DNA of 64,000 bases from Candidatus Reidiella endopervernicosa. GTDB lineage: Bacteria; Pseudomonadota; Gammaproteobacteria; GCF-013343005. The stretch spans positions 1,408,501 through 1,472,500 of the forward strand of contig NZ_CP054491.1 of the NCBI RefSeq assembly GCF_013343005.1. Reading direction: 5' to 3'. The notes beneath the pieces are model-generated. The model searched no databases. It was not told the origin of the DNA and worked only from the letters and a program-made list of their open reading frames with translations. Each line of letters opens with the position of its first letter. Position 1 is the first letter of the stretch. The position numbers and the translations under genes are program-made. Positions 39,883 to 49,207 of this stretch are shown here, piece after piece.

Positions 39883-41559
39883 CTACACGCTGTATTTTGA
39901 TATCCGGTGCTCTAGCTCAGCAGCGAGCCCTTTAAGCTGCTCGCTGGCGGCAGCCGTACTTGCAGCACCCTCGGCAGTCTCCTGAGCAACATTGGTAATA
40001 ATTGTTACGTTCTGATTTATCTCTTCGGCAACGGCACTCTGCTCCTCAGCGGCGCTGGCGATTTGCAGGTTCATATCGTTGATGTGGGTAACTGCTGTTG
40101 CAATGCCCTCCAGAGACTGACCTGCCATCGCAGCCTGCTCAACACTTGAGTTGGCCTGAGCTCTGCCGCTGTCCATAACGTGGACGGCATCGCGTGTACC
40201 TTTCTGCAGTGTTTCAACAATACCGAGAATCTCTTCGGTTGAGTCCTGGGTTCGTTGTGCGAGTGATCGTACCTCGTCGGCAACCACCGCAAAGCCACGC
40301 CCCTGCTCACCGGCGCGGGCCGCCTCAATCGCGGCATTGAGTGCCAGCAGGTTGGTCTGTTCTGCAATGCCGCGGATCACATCTACAACGGTGTTTATGT
40401 TCTCTGCATCACTCTCGAGTTTCTGCATGGTCGCTGCCCCGCGTTCAACCTCTTCGGCAAGCAGATTGATAGCATTAATAGCCGATTCAACCACCTGCTT
40501 GCCAGTGCTGGTCTCCTCGTCGGCCGTTTGTGCGGCCTGAGAGGCCATGCTGGCGTTGGAGGCGACCTCATGTACGGTGGCCGACATTTCGGTCATCGCC
40601 GTGGCAACCTGCTCAGTCTGGATTCTGGTGTTCTCAACCCCGGAGCTAGTCTGGGCGGTAATCACGCTGAGCTGGCTGGCGGAGTCGGCGGTCTGATCCG
40701 CTGCCTGCCGGACATCTGCGATCGAAGCCTGGAAGCTCTCCAGCAGTTTGTTGAAGGCGTCGGCCATCTCGCCGATCTCGTTTTTGTTGACGATGTTGGC
40801 GCGTTCACGCAGGTCGCCACTACGCTGGACATTGGTCATCACCGACTTTAGACGGTTGATCGGATTGACCAGCGCTTTGGAAACAATCAGTGAGAGTCCG
40901 ACCTGAATGAGCAGGATAATGCCGCCCAGGATCCAGAGTTTGAAGGCCTGCTGATAGAAGATCTCCTCGACATCGTCGATGTAGATTCCGGATCCGACAA
41001 TCCACTCCCACGGTGTATAGCCCTTCACATAGGAGACCTTGGGTACAGGCGCGTCGCTTCCCGGTTTGGACCAGTAGTAACTGACAAAGCCGGCACTACT
41101 GGTTTTGACAACATCGACAAACTCGACAAAGAGTCGCTTACCTGTCGGATCCTCAACCTGGGAGAGTGGTTTGCCATCCAGCTCGGGTTTGATGGGGTGC
41201 ATGACCATGGTCGGCTGCATGTCGTTGATCCAGAAGTACTCATTCGCGTCGTAGCGCAGCCCCTTTACGGCGTTGATCGCCTGGTTCTGTGCCTGTTCGC
41301 GGGTTAAGGCACCGCTCTGCTCCTGTTTGCCGTAGTGAGCGATTAGCTCATAGACGGTTTCAACCACATGGCGTGTTTTTAGCTTTCTGTCCTCATAGAG
41401 GCTGCTTCGTAGCTCCTGCATTGAGATTGCACCGACCACGATCATGCCGATGGCTGAGATGACGATAACGAAAAGAAGCTTATGAAAGACGCGCAGACGC
41501 TGACCGTCATGGAGAGCGAAGTGAGGGCGGTTAGTCCCGATAGTCGACGCCGTCTGCAT
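39883..41559 (-). CDS. Methyl-accepting chemotaxis protein with Cache sensor domain
   Basis: Membrane chemoreceptor that controls CheA. The 558 residues are arranged as a cytoplasmic N-terminus, TM1 (about 27-46), and a periplasmic single Cache (Cache_2) domain (about 50-205: [43 protein letters not shown]). TM2 (about 210-233), a HAMP domain (about 233-285), and the MCP signalling domain (about 300-550) follow. The signalling tip [35 protein letters not shown] is intact. There is no NWETF-type tail for CheR/CheB, since it ends KYSV, so adaptation relies on tethering by other receptors. Cache_2 receptors commonly bind small carboxylates; the ligand cannot be told from sequence. It lies downstream of lpd on the opposite strand, so it is not part of that operon. 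Confidence 0.93.
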   Translation of the reverse strand: MQTASTIGTNRPHFALHDGQRLRVFHKLLFVIVISAIGMIVVGAISMQELRSSLYEDRKLKTRHVVETVYELIAHYGKQEQSGALTREQAQNQAINAVKGLRYDANEYFWINDMQPTMVMHPIKPELDGKPLSQVEDPTGKRLFVEFVDVVKTSSAGFVSYYWSKPGSDAPVPKVSYVKGYTPWEWIVGSGIYIDDVEEIFYQQAFKLWILGGIILLIQVGLSLIVSKALVNPINRLKSVMTNVQRSGDLRERANIVNKNEIGEMADAFNKLLESFQASIADVRQAADQTADSASQLSVITAQTSSGVENTRIQTEQVATAMTEMSATVHEVASNASMASQAAQTADEETSTGKQVVESAINAINLLAEEVERGAATMQKLESDAENINTVVDVIRGIAEQTNLLALNAAIEAARAGEQGRGFAVVADEVRSLAQRTQDSTEEILGIVETLQKGTRDAVHVMDSGRAQANSSVEQAAMAGQSLEGIATAVTHINDMNLQIASAAEEQSAVAEEINQNVTIITNVAQETAEGAASTAAASEQLKGLAAELEHRISKYSV

Positions 41560-41609
41560 ATTCGTAGTTGAGAGCGCGAGCGAACGACGAAGAAGATGCA
41601 GCAGCGGCT

Positions 41610-41798
41610 TTATGTAGGCGTAGAGTCACTGAGGGAGTTGTGTAGAGCCGCGAAGAGGTGATTACGCAACGTACGCAGGACGGTCGGGGCGCCGAAGGCA
41701 TAAACGGTCGCGTTAAGTTTTGCTGTTTGCTTGGGCTTGATGCCCAAAACAAACTTTCGCAAAAATAGCGACTCCCGGTTGGTCAGTAGGTTGTTCAT
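41610..41798 (-). CDS. Possible small protein upstream of the chemoreceptor
   Basis: A 62-codon [22 protein letters not shown]..., with no clear ribosome site and no recognised homology. It ends 50 bases before the chemoreceptor start on the same strand. Codon choices look coding-like (few rare codons), but nothing else supports it; it may be leader sequence or a decayed gene. Confidence 0.2.
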   Translation of the reverse strand: MNNLLTNRESLFLRKFVLGIKPKQTAKLNATVYAFGAPTVLRTLRNHLFAALHNSLSDSTPT

Positions 41799-41841
41799 GT
41801 AGGCTCTAAATAGTTGAATGGATGATAGGTGTTGCAGCCAT

Positions 41842-41882
41842 AAAAAAAACCCGCACGCAGAGTGATCTGCGTGCGGGTTTTT
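41842..41882. terminator. Strong bidirectional terminator after tRNA-Leu
   Basis: An 11-bp stem CCCGCACGCAG/CTGCGTGCGGG (41850-41860 with 41867-41877) with A8 before and T5 after. It lies just past the 3' end of tRNA-Leu (minus strand). Confidence 0.9.
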
Positions 41883-41889
41883 ATTATTT

Positions 41890-41976
41890 TGGTGCCGAGA
41901 AGAGGACTCGAACCTCCACGGGGTTTCCCCCACTAGCACCTGAAGCTAGCGTGTCTACCAATTTCACCATCTCGGC
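41890..41976 (-). tRNA. tRNA-Leu (anticodon CAG)
   Basis: An 87-base class II tRNA with a long variable arm and encoded CCA. The acceptor is GCCGAGA/TCTCGGC. The anticodon stem CTAGC/GCTAG encloses TTCAGGT, giving CAG, which reads CUG, the most-used leucine codon in this genome fragment. The D arm has the GGTAGACACGC form typical of tRNA-Leu. Confidence 0.97.
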
Positions 41977-42009
41977 ATACTGAAGCGGCGCACCACTTCA
42001 GGAGCGCGA

Positions 42010-42038
42010 ACTGTACAAGGAGCTTTTTTCCTTGTCAA
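42010..42038 (-). promoter_or_regulatory. Sigma-70 promoter of tRNA-Leu
   Basis: Perfect -35 TTGACA (42033-42038 on the minus strand), 17-base spacer, -10 TACAGT (42010-42015), then a GC-rich discriminator (TCGCGCTCC) as in stringently controlled stable RNA promoters. It lies 33 bases upstream of the tRNA. Confidence 0.8.
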
Positions 42039-42124
42039 CGAGGTAGAGGGGGCATAAATCGTGCCGAGGGGTTAGAATAGCGCCACTTAATCATGGCTTA
42101 GCGCCACAGGAACCAGTTTAAAGC

Positions 42125-44539
42125 ATGGCAAAACGTCGACCAAAGAAAGACCCCAACCTCTCTCGCGAAGCAGAGAAATATGATAATCCCATCCCAAGCC
42201 GTGAGTTCATCATGGATCTGTTGGAGGAGCGGGATAAGCTGCTGAGTCGTGATCAGATTGCCGATGCACTCGGTATCGATGATGAGGATCGGGAGGAGGC
42301 GCTACGCCGCCGTCTGCGTGCCATGGAGCGTGATGGTCAGCTGATCTTCAACCGTCGCGGCGGTTACGGATTGGCGAGCAAGATGGATCTGGTGCGCGGT
42401 CGTGTCATTGGCCATCCCGACGGCTTTGGATTCCTGGTGCCCGATGAGGGGGGGGATGATCTGTTCCTCTCGCCACGCCAGATGCGCCAGCTGATGCATG
42501 GCGACCGTGCCATGGCTCATATCACCGGCGTCGATCGCCGTGGTCGTCCCGAGGGGGCGATCGTGGAGATCCTGGAGCGCTCTACCCAGCAGGTGGTGGG
42601 ACGCTTCTACGATGAGACGGGTGTCGGCGTGGTCACACCCGATAACAAGCGACTTACCCTCGATATACTGATTCCACCCGAGAGTCAGGGCGGAGCCGAG
42701 CATGGTCAGTTTGTACTGGTAGATATCGTGCAGCAGCCAAGCAAGCGCAGTCAGCCGATTGGACGTGTGCTTGAGGTAATGGGCGATCACATGGCGCCGG
42801 GCATGGAGATCGATGTGGCGATTCGCAGCCACGATCTTCCACTGGAGTGGCCCGACGAGGTGCTGCTCGAGATCAACGAACTCTCCGAGGAGGTGCCGGA
42901 GTCGGCCAAGGAGGGACGTGAGGATCTACGTGATATCCCGCTGGTAACGATCGATGGTGCCGACTCACGTGACTTCGATGATGCGGTCTTCTGTGAGCGC
43001 AAACCGAAGGGATGGCGTCTGCTGGTGGCGATCGCCGATGTCTCACACTACGTGAAACCGGGTAGTGCGCTCGATCGTGAGGCCTACGCGCGCGGTAACT
43101 CGGTCTACTTCCCGGAGCGAGTGATTCCAATGCTGCCAGAGATCCTCTCCAATGGTCTCTGCTCGATCAACCCCAAGGTTGATCGTCTCTGTATGGTCTG
43201 TGAAATGTACATCACCGACGAGGGCAAGCTGCTCCGTTCACGATTCATCGAGGGTGTAATGCGCTCCCATGCGCGCCTCACCTACAGTGAGATGGCGGCG
43301 ATGGTGGTCGACAAGGATAGCAAGACGCGCGATCAGCACCGCGATCTGCTGCCGCACCTCGATGAACTCTACAAGCTCTATAAGGTGATGGCGAAGCAGC
43401 GCAAGCGCCGTGGTGCAATCGATTTTGAGACCACCGAGACACGCATCACCTTCCGCGAGGATCGTAAGATCGATCGTATTGTGCCGGTTATTCGCAATGA
43501 TGCGCATAAGATCATTGAGGAGTGCATGATCGCTGCGAACGTGGCAACGGCCAAGTTCCTCGCTCGTCACAAGATGCCGACCCTCTACCGTATCCACGAT
43601 ACCCCCAAGGAGGCAAAGCTCAACGATCTGCACGAGTTCCTCGGTGAGCTGGGTCTCTCGTTCAAGGGCAAGAAAAAACCTGAGGCGAAGGCCTATGCCA
43701 AACTACTCAAGCAGGTGCAGGATCGTCCCGATGCGCACCTGATCCAGGCCGTGATGCTGCGTTCGCTCTCGCAGGCGAAATACAACCCGACCAATATCGG
43801 TCACTTCGGTCTGGCACACGAATACTATCTGCACTTCACCTCACCGATTCGTCGTTATCCTGATCTACTGGTGCATCGTGCGATCAGCCACGTCATCCAT
43901 AAAGAGAAGACCACCGGGGTGGTGAAACGAACCCTGAAAAGATTGGTCAAAGCGGGCAGTGGGCGTGAGTTCATCTACAGCACTCCCGATATGGAGAGCT
44001 TTGGCGAGCACTGTTCGCAGACCGAGCGCCGTGCCGATGAGGCGACCCGCGATGCGGTCGATTGGCTCAAGTGTGAGTACATGTTGGATAAGGTAGGTGA
44101 GGCCTATGAGGGCATCATCACCAGCGTCACCTCATTCGGTATCTTTGTCGAGCTTAACGACATCTATGTTGAGGGTCTGGTCCATGTGACCTCGTTGAAG
44201 AACGACTACTATCACTTTGATGCCTCGGGGCACCGCCTGCGTGGCGAGCGTACCGGTCAGGACTATCGTCTTGGCGATAGCGTACGGGTGAAGATCGTCC
44301 GGGTTGATCTTGATGAGCGCAAGATAGACTTCGAACTTGATGGTGAGACCGTCGAGCGAGAGGCACCGAAGAAGAAGCGCCGTCGCAAGCGTCGTTCCGG
44401 TGGTAAGGGTAGAAGCGAGGGTGAGAAGAAGCAGGGCGGTGAGAAGCCAGCTGCGAAGGATGACTCTGAAAAGCCAGCGCCGAAGAAAAAACGCTCAAGA
44501 CGTAGACGTTCTAATCGAAAGAAGAGGAGCGATTCATGA
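42125..44539 (+). CDS. rnr: Ribonuclease R
   Basis: Processive 3'-5' exoribonuclease that can degrade structured RNA. The 804 residues contain an N-terminal helix-turn-helix region (about 25-90), two cold-shock domains (GRVIGHPDGFGFLVPDEGG), and the RNB catalytic domain with IDGADSRDFDDAV (the metal-binding aspartates) and SPIRRYPDLLVHRA. An S1 domain (GEAYEGIITSVTSFGIFVELN) and a long basic tail (KKKRRRKRRSGGKGRSEG...) follow. Its stop overlaps the next gene (ATGA), coupling it to an OmpA-like lipoprotein and then rlmB. Also acts with tmRNA and in 16S rRNA maturation in E. coli. Confidence 0.97.
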   Translation: MAKRRPKKDPNLSREAEKYDNPIPSREFIMDLLEERDKLLSRDQIADALGIDDEDREEALRRRLRAMERDGQLIFNRRGGYGLASKMDLVRGRVIGHPDGFGFLVPDEGGDDLFLSPRQMRQLMHGDRAMAHITGVDRRGRPEGAIVEILERSTQQVVGRFYDETGVGVVTPDNKRLTLDILIPPESQGGAEHGQFVLVDIVQQPSKRSQPIGRVLEVMGDHMAPGMEIDVAIRSHDLPLEWPDEVLLEINELSEEVPESAKEGREDLRDIPLVTIDGADSRDFDDAVFCERKPKGWRLLVAIADVSHYVKPGSALDREAYARGNSVYFPERVIPMLPEILSNGLCSINPKVDRLCMVCEMYITDEGKLLRSRFIEGVMRSHARLTYSEMAAMVVDKDSKTRDQHRDLLPHLDELYKLYKVMAKQRKRRGAIDFETTETRITFREDRKIDRIVPVIRNDAHKIIEECMIAANVATAKFLARHKMPTLYRIHDTPKEAKLNDLHEFLGELGLSFKGKKKPEAKAYAKLLKQVQDRPDAHLIQAVMLRSLSQAKYNPTNIGHFGLAHEYYLHFTSPIRRYPDLLVHRAISHVIHKEKTTGVVKRTLKRLVKAGSGREFIYSTPDMESFGEHCSQTERRADEATRDAVDWLKCEYMLDKVGEAYEGIITSVTSFGIFVELNDIYVEGLVHVTSLKNDYYHFDASGHRLRGERTGQDYRLGDSVRVKIVRVDLDERKIDFELDGETVEREAPKKKRRRKRRSGGKGRSEGEKKQGGEKPAAKDDSEKPAPKKKRSRRRRSNRKKRSDS

Positions 44540-45246
44540 AAAGAGTAATGCGTATTACTGCAGTGGCCTGCGCACTCACGTTGGCTGGTTGTGCCGCCGA
44601 TGATCCAAATCGACGCGCCAAGAGTGGAGCTGCGATCGGTGCCATTGCCGGTGCCGTACTGGGTCATCAGGTGCAGCACTCGACCCGCGGTCGGGTAGTT
44701 GGTGCCGTTATCGGTGCCGTGGCAGGTGGCGCAATCGGTAACTACATGGATAACCAGCAGCGCGATATGGAGCGTGAGCTGGCTGAGGAGCAGCAGCGCA
44801 ACGAGCTCGAGATAGAGCGTATGCGCGACGATAGTCTTAAGATTGGGGTCTCCAATGAGATCTCGTTTGACTCCGGGCGTGCCAATCTCAAACCTGCCTT
44901 TGAAGATACGCTCAACAAGGTGGCCGATGTGATTCGCAAATATGATCGCACCGTTGTGCACGTGGTCGGTCATACCGATAGTGTCGGATCTGATGCCTAT
45001 AATATGAGTCTTTCTCGTCAGCGCGCCGATCGTGTCGCTGACTACCTCGCTCGTCAGGGGGTGAACTGGGATCGTCTGCGTACCGAGGGTCGCGGTGAGC
45101 GTGAGCCGCGTGCCGATAACGCCACTGCAGCGGGTCGTCAGCTCAACCGTCGTGTCGAGATCGTGGTCAAGCCAGTTGTAGAGGGTCAGGAAGATCGCGC
45201 CTACGAGCCGCCAGCGGCGAGCCGTCCCGCCTCCTGGAATGGCTGA
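44536..45246 (+). CDS. OmpA-family lipoprotein
   Basis: A 236-residue outer-membrane lipoprotein. The signal peptide ends in LTLAGC, so Cys19 is the lipid-bearing residue. A glycine zipper of two hydrophobic stretches follows (KSGAAIGAIAGAVLGHQ and GRVVGAVIGAVAGGAIGNY), then a Glu-rich coiled segment. The C-terminal OmpA-like peptidoglycan-binding domain (about 105-215) has SLKIGVSNEISFDSGRANL, GHTDSVGSDAYNMSLSRQRA and GRQLNRRVEI, with diaminopimelate-binding Asp and Arg. It resembles E. coli YiaD. Its four-base overlap with rnr and eight-base overlap with rlmB make a tight three-gene unit. Confidence 0.9.
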   Translation: MKRVMRITAVACALTLAGCAADDPNRRAKSGAAIGAIAGAVLGHQVQHSTRGRVVGAVIGAVAGGAIGNYMDNQQRDMERELAEEQQRNELEIERMRDDSLKIGVSNEISFDSGRANLKPAFEDTLNKVADVIRKYDRTVVHVVGHTDSVGSDAYNMSLSRQRADRVADYLARQGVNWDRLRTEGRGEREPRADNATAAGRQLNRRVEIVVKPVVEGQEDRAYEPPAASRPASWNG

Positions 45247-45988
45247 GGAGATCGTCGGCGGAATCCACGCCGTTACAGCTGCCCTGCGTCACGATCCACT
45301 CGGTGTACTTGAACTCTGGGTCGATCGTCAGCGCCACGATGGCAAGCTGCAGTCACTGCTCTCGGATGCCGAGCAAAACGGTATCTCGGTGCAGGAGGTT
45401 CCTCGCAAAACCCTCGATGGCATGGCGCGCGGTCTACGTCATCAGGGAGTCGTGGCGCGTTGTAAGCAGCGCGTAACCACTCTTGATGAGAGTGCGCTTA
45501 ACCAGCTGCTTGATGGACTTGAAGCCCCCCCTTTTTTATTGATCCTCGATGGGGTTACTGACCCCCACAATCTGGGTGCTTGCCTACGCAGTGCCGATGC
45601 GGCGGGTATTCACGCCGTTATCGCCCCCAAAGATCGTGCTGTGGGCCTCACCCCGGTAGCGCGCAAGGTCGCCTGTGGCGCTGCCGAGAGTGTGCCCTTT
45701 GTGCAGGTGACCAATCTTGCCCGCACCCTGCGTGCACTGCAGGATCGCGGTGTCTGGCTGATCGGTGCTGCGGGTGAGACCAAGCACCAGCTCTACTCCA
45801 CAGATCTGAAAGGGCCGCTGGCCGTGGTGATGGGGGCTGAAGAGAAGGGGCTGCGGCGTATTACCCGTGAGGTGTGTGATCTGTTGGTGGCGATTCCGAT
45901 GCAGGGCAGCGTAGAGAGTCTCAACGTCTCGGTGGCCACCGGAGTATTGCTCTTCGAGGCGCGCCGCCAGCGCGATGCGATCGCCTGA
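45239..45988 (+). CDS. rlmB: 23S rRNA (guanosine-2251-2'-O)-methyltransferase RlmB
   Basis: Methylates the 2'-OH of G2251 in the 23S rRNA peptidyl-transferase loop. The 249 residues have the SpoU substrate-binding N-terminus (GIHAVTAALRHDPLGVLELWVDRQR) and the SPOUT catalytic domain with its three motifs: ILDGVTDPHNLGACLRSADAAG, LAVVMGAEEKGLRR, and IPMQGSVESLNVSVATGVLLFEA, which form the trefoil knot and SAM site. The ATG lies inside the end of the OmpA-like gene, eight bases overlapping. Confidence 0.95.
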   Translation: MAEEIVGGIHAVTAALRHDPLGVLELWVDRQRHDGKLQSLLSDAEQNGISVQEVPRKTLDGMARGLRHQGVVARCKQRVTTLDESALNQLLDGLEAPPFLLILDGVTDPHNLGACLRSADAAGIHAVIAPKDRAVGLTPVARKVACGAAESVPFVQVTNLARTLRALQDRGVWLIGAAGETKHQLYSTDLKGPLAVVMGAEEKGLRRITREVCDLLVAIPMQGSVESLNVSVATGVLLFEARRQRDAIA

Positions 45989-46046
45989 TTTCGGCTAAAT
46001 TGCACTAGCCAATCCATTAAAGTAGAATTCCCGCTCTTTACCGTCG

Positions 46047-46069
46047 GGTAGACACCCTATGTGTCTGCC
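46047..46069 (+). promoter_or_regulatory. Hairpin in the rpsF leader
   Basis: GGTAGACAC (46047-46055) pairs with GTGTCTGCC (46061-46069), one G-U, 57 bases before the rpsF start. S6-S18 complexes are known to bind rpsF leaders in other bacteria, but I cannot show the diagnostic bulge here; only a structured leader is claimed. Confidence 0.3.
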
Positions 46070-46126
46070 TTACTCCTTGCTCTTCGCCAATTGGGTGGAG
46101 GGCTGTTTAATCCGAAAGGGGAAACA

Positions 46127-46534
46127 ATGAAGCACTATGAAGTAGTTTTTCTGGTCCATCCCGACCAGAGTGAGCAGGTTCCCAGCATGATCGAACGCTA
46201 CCGCGGTATCGTCGAGTCTAAGGGCGGCAACGTCCATCGTCTCGAGGATTGGGGGCGTCGTCAGCTGGCCTATCCTATCCAGAAAGCGGTTAAGGCCCAC
46301 TACGTACTAATGAACATTGAGTGCGATAGCGATAGCCTTGATGAGCTCGGCAACGCCTTCCGTTTCAACGATGCTGTGCTGCGCAATATGGTCATTAGCT
46401 GTGATGAGGCGCTCACCGAGCCTTCAATCCTGGCCAAGGCCAATGAGCGTGATGAGGCGCCGCGTGCTCCTGCTGCTGCAGAAAGTAAGCCTGAAGCAGC
46501 TGCCGAGAAGCCTGCGGAGAGCAGCAACGACTGA
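46127..46534 (+). CDS. rpsF: Ribosomal protein bS6
   Basis: Small-subunit platform protein that binds 16S rRNA with bS18. The ATG at 46127 (after AAAGGGGAAA) gives 135 residues; the in-frame extension to 46061 is not homologous. Motifs are [41 protein letters not shown] and [13 protein letters not shown]. The C-terminal tail (about 100-135) is Ala/Glu/Pro-rich, as in other long S6 forms, with no glutamate run at the very end. First gene of the rpsF-priB-rpsR-rplI operon. Confidence 0.97.
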   Translation: MKHYEVVFLVHPDQSEQVPSMIERYRGIVESKGGNVHRLEDWGRRQLAYPIQKAVKAHYVLMNIECDSDSLDELGNAFRFNDAVLRNMVISCDEALTEPSILAKANERDEAPRAPAAAESKPEAAAEKPAESSND

Positions 46535-46841
46535 TATCGATAACCGCCTGGTGCTGAGAGGCATGGTTGCAAAGAGACCCGAGCGGCGCCAATCGCCAGC
46601 CGGGATTCCAATTAACCGTTTCCTTTTTGAGCACAACTCCAGGCAGATGCTCTCTGGGATGGAGCGAGAGATGACTTTTCGGATCATGGTCACAGCAAGT
46701 GGCGAGGATCTGGATCGACAGCTTCGAAACATCACTACCGGACAGCAGCTGCAGATCGAGGGGTGTCTCGGCCGGGCAGGTCATAGAAACGAGGAGATAC
46801 GGCTGGTATTGCATGCCGAGCGTATCGAACCACTGGATTAA
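46527..46841 (+). CDS. priB: Primosomal replication protein N (PriB), probable ACG start
   Basis: Single-stranded DNA-binding OB-fold protein that works with PriA and DnaT in replication restart. The recognisable sequence [31 protein letters not shown] starts before any ATG, GTG or TTG. The codon ACG at 46527, seven bases after GGAG, would give [10 protein letters not shown] and a 104-residue protein, the same length as E. coli PriB (MTNRLVLSG...). A GTG at 46551 (no ribosome site) would remove the first strand. I place the start at 46527, which overlaps rpsF by eight bases. The end, [12 protein letters not shown], matches the family. Confidence 0.75.
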   Translation, partial: TTDIDNRLVLRGMVAKRPERRQSPAGIPINRFLFEHNSRQMLSGMEREMTFRIMVTASGEDLDRQLRNITTGQQLQIEGCLGRAGHRNEEIRLVLHAERIEPLD

Positions 46842-46866
46842 GAATTAGGAATATAGGGGAATAACC

Positions 46867-47097
46867 ATGTCTCGCTTTTTTCGTCGCAAGAAGTACTGCC
46901 GTTTTACGGCTGAGAATGTCAAACAGATCGACTACAAAGACATCGCTACACTGAAGAACTACGTCACCGAGACCGGCAAGATCGTTCCAAGCCGGATCAC
47001 CGGTACCAAGGCGCGTTACCAGCGTCAGCTCTCAACCGCGATTAAGCGCGCACGCTATCTGGCACTGCTGCCTTACAGCGACGCACACAATCACTAA
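46867..47097 (+). CDS. rpsR: Ribosomal protein bS18
   Basis: Partner of bS6 on the small-subunit platform. The 76-residue protein ([19 protein letters not shown]) has the conserved [32 protein letters not shown] and [12 protein letters not shown]. The single N-terminal Cys is common and non-functional as far as known. Purine-rich site AGGGGAATA before the ATG. Confidence 0.98.
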   Translation: MSRFFRRKKYCRFTAENVKQIDYKDIATLKNYVTETGKIVPSRITGTKARYQRQLSTAIKRARYLALLPYSDAHNH

Positions 47098-47193
47098 GTT
47101 TTGAGTGGTTACCGGCACTCTCATTGAGAGGCTGGTTGGAGCGGCCCTAGCGGCCGGTGAAACAGAATTCGACCATAAGAGTGGTATCAGAAG

Positions 47194-47643
47194 ATGGAAG
47201 TAATTTTACTGCAGAAAGTGGCAAACCTGGGCAACCTTGGCGACAAGGTCAATGTTAAGCCTGGTTTTGGCCGTAACTACCTCATCCCCAGCAAGCGCGC
47301 CGTTGCTGCAACCGAGTCTAACGTTGCTGAGTTTGAGGCGCGTCGTGCCGAGCTCGAGCTGGCACAGGCCGATGCTCTGGGTGCAGCTGAAGCACGTCGT
47401 GACGCGCTGGCTGAGATGACCGTTACCATCAACGCCAAGGCGGGTGCCGAGGGTAAGCTGTTTGGTTCAGTTGGTAATATCGACATCGCCAATGCAATCG
47501 TTGCAGCGGGTGTTGAGGTTGCCAAGAGCGAGGTTCGCCTCCCGACGGGACCTATCCGCAATGCCGGTGAGTTCGACGTGGTGCTGCATCTGCATGCCGA
47601 TGTTGAGACCAGCGTTAAGGTGGTTGTTGTAGCAGAAGAGTAA
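47194..47643 (+). CDS. rplI: Ribosomal protein bL9
   Basis: Large-subunit protein at the L1 stalk base. The 149 residues begin with the N-terminal rRNA-binding motif [32 protein letters not shown], then the long helix (about 41-75), and the C-terminal globular domain ending EVVVVAEE. Last gene of the S6 operon; a GC-rich hairpin follows. Length equals E. coli L9. Confidence 0.98.
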   Translation: MEVILLQKVANLGNLGDKVNVKPGFGRNYLIPSKRAVAATESNVAEFEARRAELELAQADALGAAEARRDALAEMTVTINAKAGAEGKLFGSVGNIDIANAIVAAGVEVAKSEVRLPTGPIRNAGEFDVVLHLHADVETSVKVVVVAEE

Positions 47644-47683
47644 GGTCAGTTTGGCGGTTACGATCGCCGACCCTACTTAGCCG

Positions 47684-47713
47684 CGCGGCGGGCAGAGTTA
47701 TCTGTCCGCCGCG
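47684..47713 (+). terminator. Hairpin terminator after rplI
   Basis: A 13-bp stem (47684-47696 with 47701-47713, one G-U pair) with loop GTTA, followed by TTGCGTTT. Separates the ribosomal operon from dnaB. Confidence 0.6.
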
Positions 47714-47809
47714 TTGCGTTTACGGCTCATAAATGGACCGTTGATGGTGTAATATCGATCCTTTCCGATGTCGGACCGCGACATAATTACAATTAGTACG
47801 AGAGAGTCC

Positions 47810-49207
47810 ATGGAAGAGATACCCCTACCCATGAGTGGCTTCGATGCCGATGTCGAGGCGTTGAAGGTTCCACCCCATTCGATTCAGGCCGAGCAGTCGG
47901 TGCTGGGTGGTCTGATGCTCGATAACGAGTCCTGGGATCAGGTGGCCGATCGGGTGGGTGATGATGATTTCTACCGTCGCGACCATCGCAAGATCTTTGC
48001 CGCTATCAAACAGCTCGCTCAAGAGGGTAATCCCTTTGATGTGGTTACCCTCTCCGAGTGGCTGGAGCGCAATAGTGATCTGGCCGAAGCGGGTGGGCTC
48101 TCCTATATCGGTACCCTGGCCAATAACACGCCGAGTGCCGCCAATATCAAGGCCTATGCCGATATCGTGCGTGAGCATTCGGTAGTTCGCCAGCTGATAC
48201 GGGTCGGTACCGATATTGCTGATAGCGGCTACGTGACCGAGGGACGCAACAGCAAGGAGCTGCTTGATCATGCTGAGCAGCGCGTATTCCAGATCGCTGA
48301 GCAGGGTGCGCGTGGTAATCGCGGCTTTACCAGTATCAAGGATCTGCTGACCAACGTGGTTGATCGTATCGATCAGCTGATGGAGAACGACGATCCGATT
48401 ACGGGCGTCTCGACCGGTTTTGATGACTTCGATGAGAAGACATCGGGTCTGCAGCCCTCCGATCTGGTAATCGTCGCCGGTCGTCCCTCGATGGGTAAGA
48501 CCACCTTCGCCATGAATCTGGCCGAGAACGCTGCGATCAAGAGCCAGACTCCGGTGGCGGTGTTTAGTATGGAGATGCCGGGTGAGCAGCTGGCGATGCG
48601 TATGGTCTCCTCGCTGGGACGCATCGATCAGCACAGTGTGCGTACCGGTAAGCTCGATGATGATGATTGGCCGCGGCTCACATCAGCGATGCAGATCCTC
48701 GCCGAAGCGCCACTCTTTATCGATGACACCCCGGCACTCAGTCCGACCGAATTGCGTGCCCGTGCGCGTCGACTCAAACGTGAGCACGGTCTCGGTATGA
48801 TCGTGATCGACTATCTGCAGCTGATGCAGGGTAGTGGTAACAGCAAAGAGAATCGTACTGCAGAGATCTCAGAAATCTCCCGAAGTCTGAAGGCACTGGC
48901 CAAGGAACTTAACGTTCCGGTGGTTGCACTCTCACAGCTCAACCGTTCGCTGGAGCAGCGTCCTAATAAACGCCCCGTTATGTCGGATCTGCGTGAGTCG
49001 GGTGCGATCGAGCAGGACGCCGACGTGATCGTCTTTATCTATCGCGATGAGGTCTATAACGAGGAGAGTCCAGACAAGGGGACCGCCGAGATTATTATCG
49101 GCAAGCAGCGTAACGGCCCTATTGGTACGACACGCCTCACCTTCCTCGGGCGCTATACACGTTTTGAGAACTTTACCCCCGAGTTTTATAGCAACGAGGA
49201 GTATTGA
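47810..49207 (+). CDS. dnaB: Replicative DNA helicase DnaB
   Basis: Hexameric helicase that unwinds DNA at the replication fork. The ATG at 47810 gives 465 residues and has GAGAG five bases upstream; an in-frame ATG at 47768 adds 14 residues but has no ribosome site. N-terminal domain LKVPPHSIQAEQSVLGGLML, then the RecA-like core (about 190-465): Walker A ARPSMGKTT is read as AGRPSMGKTTFAMN, Walker B IVIDYLQLM, ALSQLNRSLEQR, and the Arg-finger region SDLRESGAIEQDAD. No intein, unlike some DnaB genes. Overlaps alr by one base. Confidence 0.96.
   Translation: MEEIPLPMSGFDADVEALKVPPHSIQAEQSVLGGLMLDNESWDQVADRVGDDDFYRRDHRKIFAAIKQLAQEGNPFDVVTLSEWLERNSDLAEAGGLSYIGTLANNTPSAANIKAYADIVREHSVVRQLIRVGTDIADSGYVTEGRNSKELLDHAEQRVFQIAEQGARGNRGFTSIKDLLTNVVDRIDQLMENDDPITGVSTGFDDFDEKTSGLQPSDLVIVAGRPSMGKTTFAMNLAENAAIKSQTPVAVFSMEMPGEQLAMRMVSSLGRIDQHSVRTGKLDDDDWPRLTSAMQILAEAPLFIDDTPALSPTELRARARRLKREHGLGMIVIDYLQLMQGSGNSKENRTAEISEISRSLKALAKELNVPVVALSQLNRSLEQRPNKRPVMSDLRESGAIEQDADVIVFIYRDEVYNEESPDKGTAEIIIGKQRNGPIGTTRLTFLGRYTRFENFTPEFYSNEEY

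Noticed and set aside
41531-41752. 73-codon minus-strand ORF over the chemoreceptor start
   Set aside because: Overlaps the start of the chemoreceptor gene in another frame; Ser/Ala-rich low-complexity text.
46021-46126. S6-S18 autoregulatory RNA motif before rpsF
   Set aside because: A hairpin is present, but I cannot show the diagnostic bulge and loop bases; only a structured leader is listed, at low confidence.
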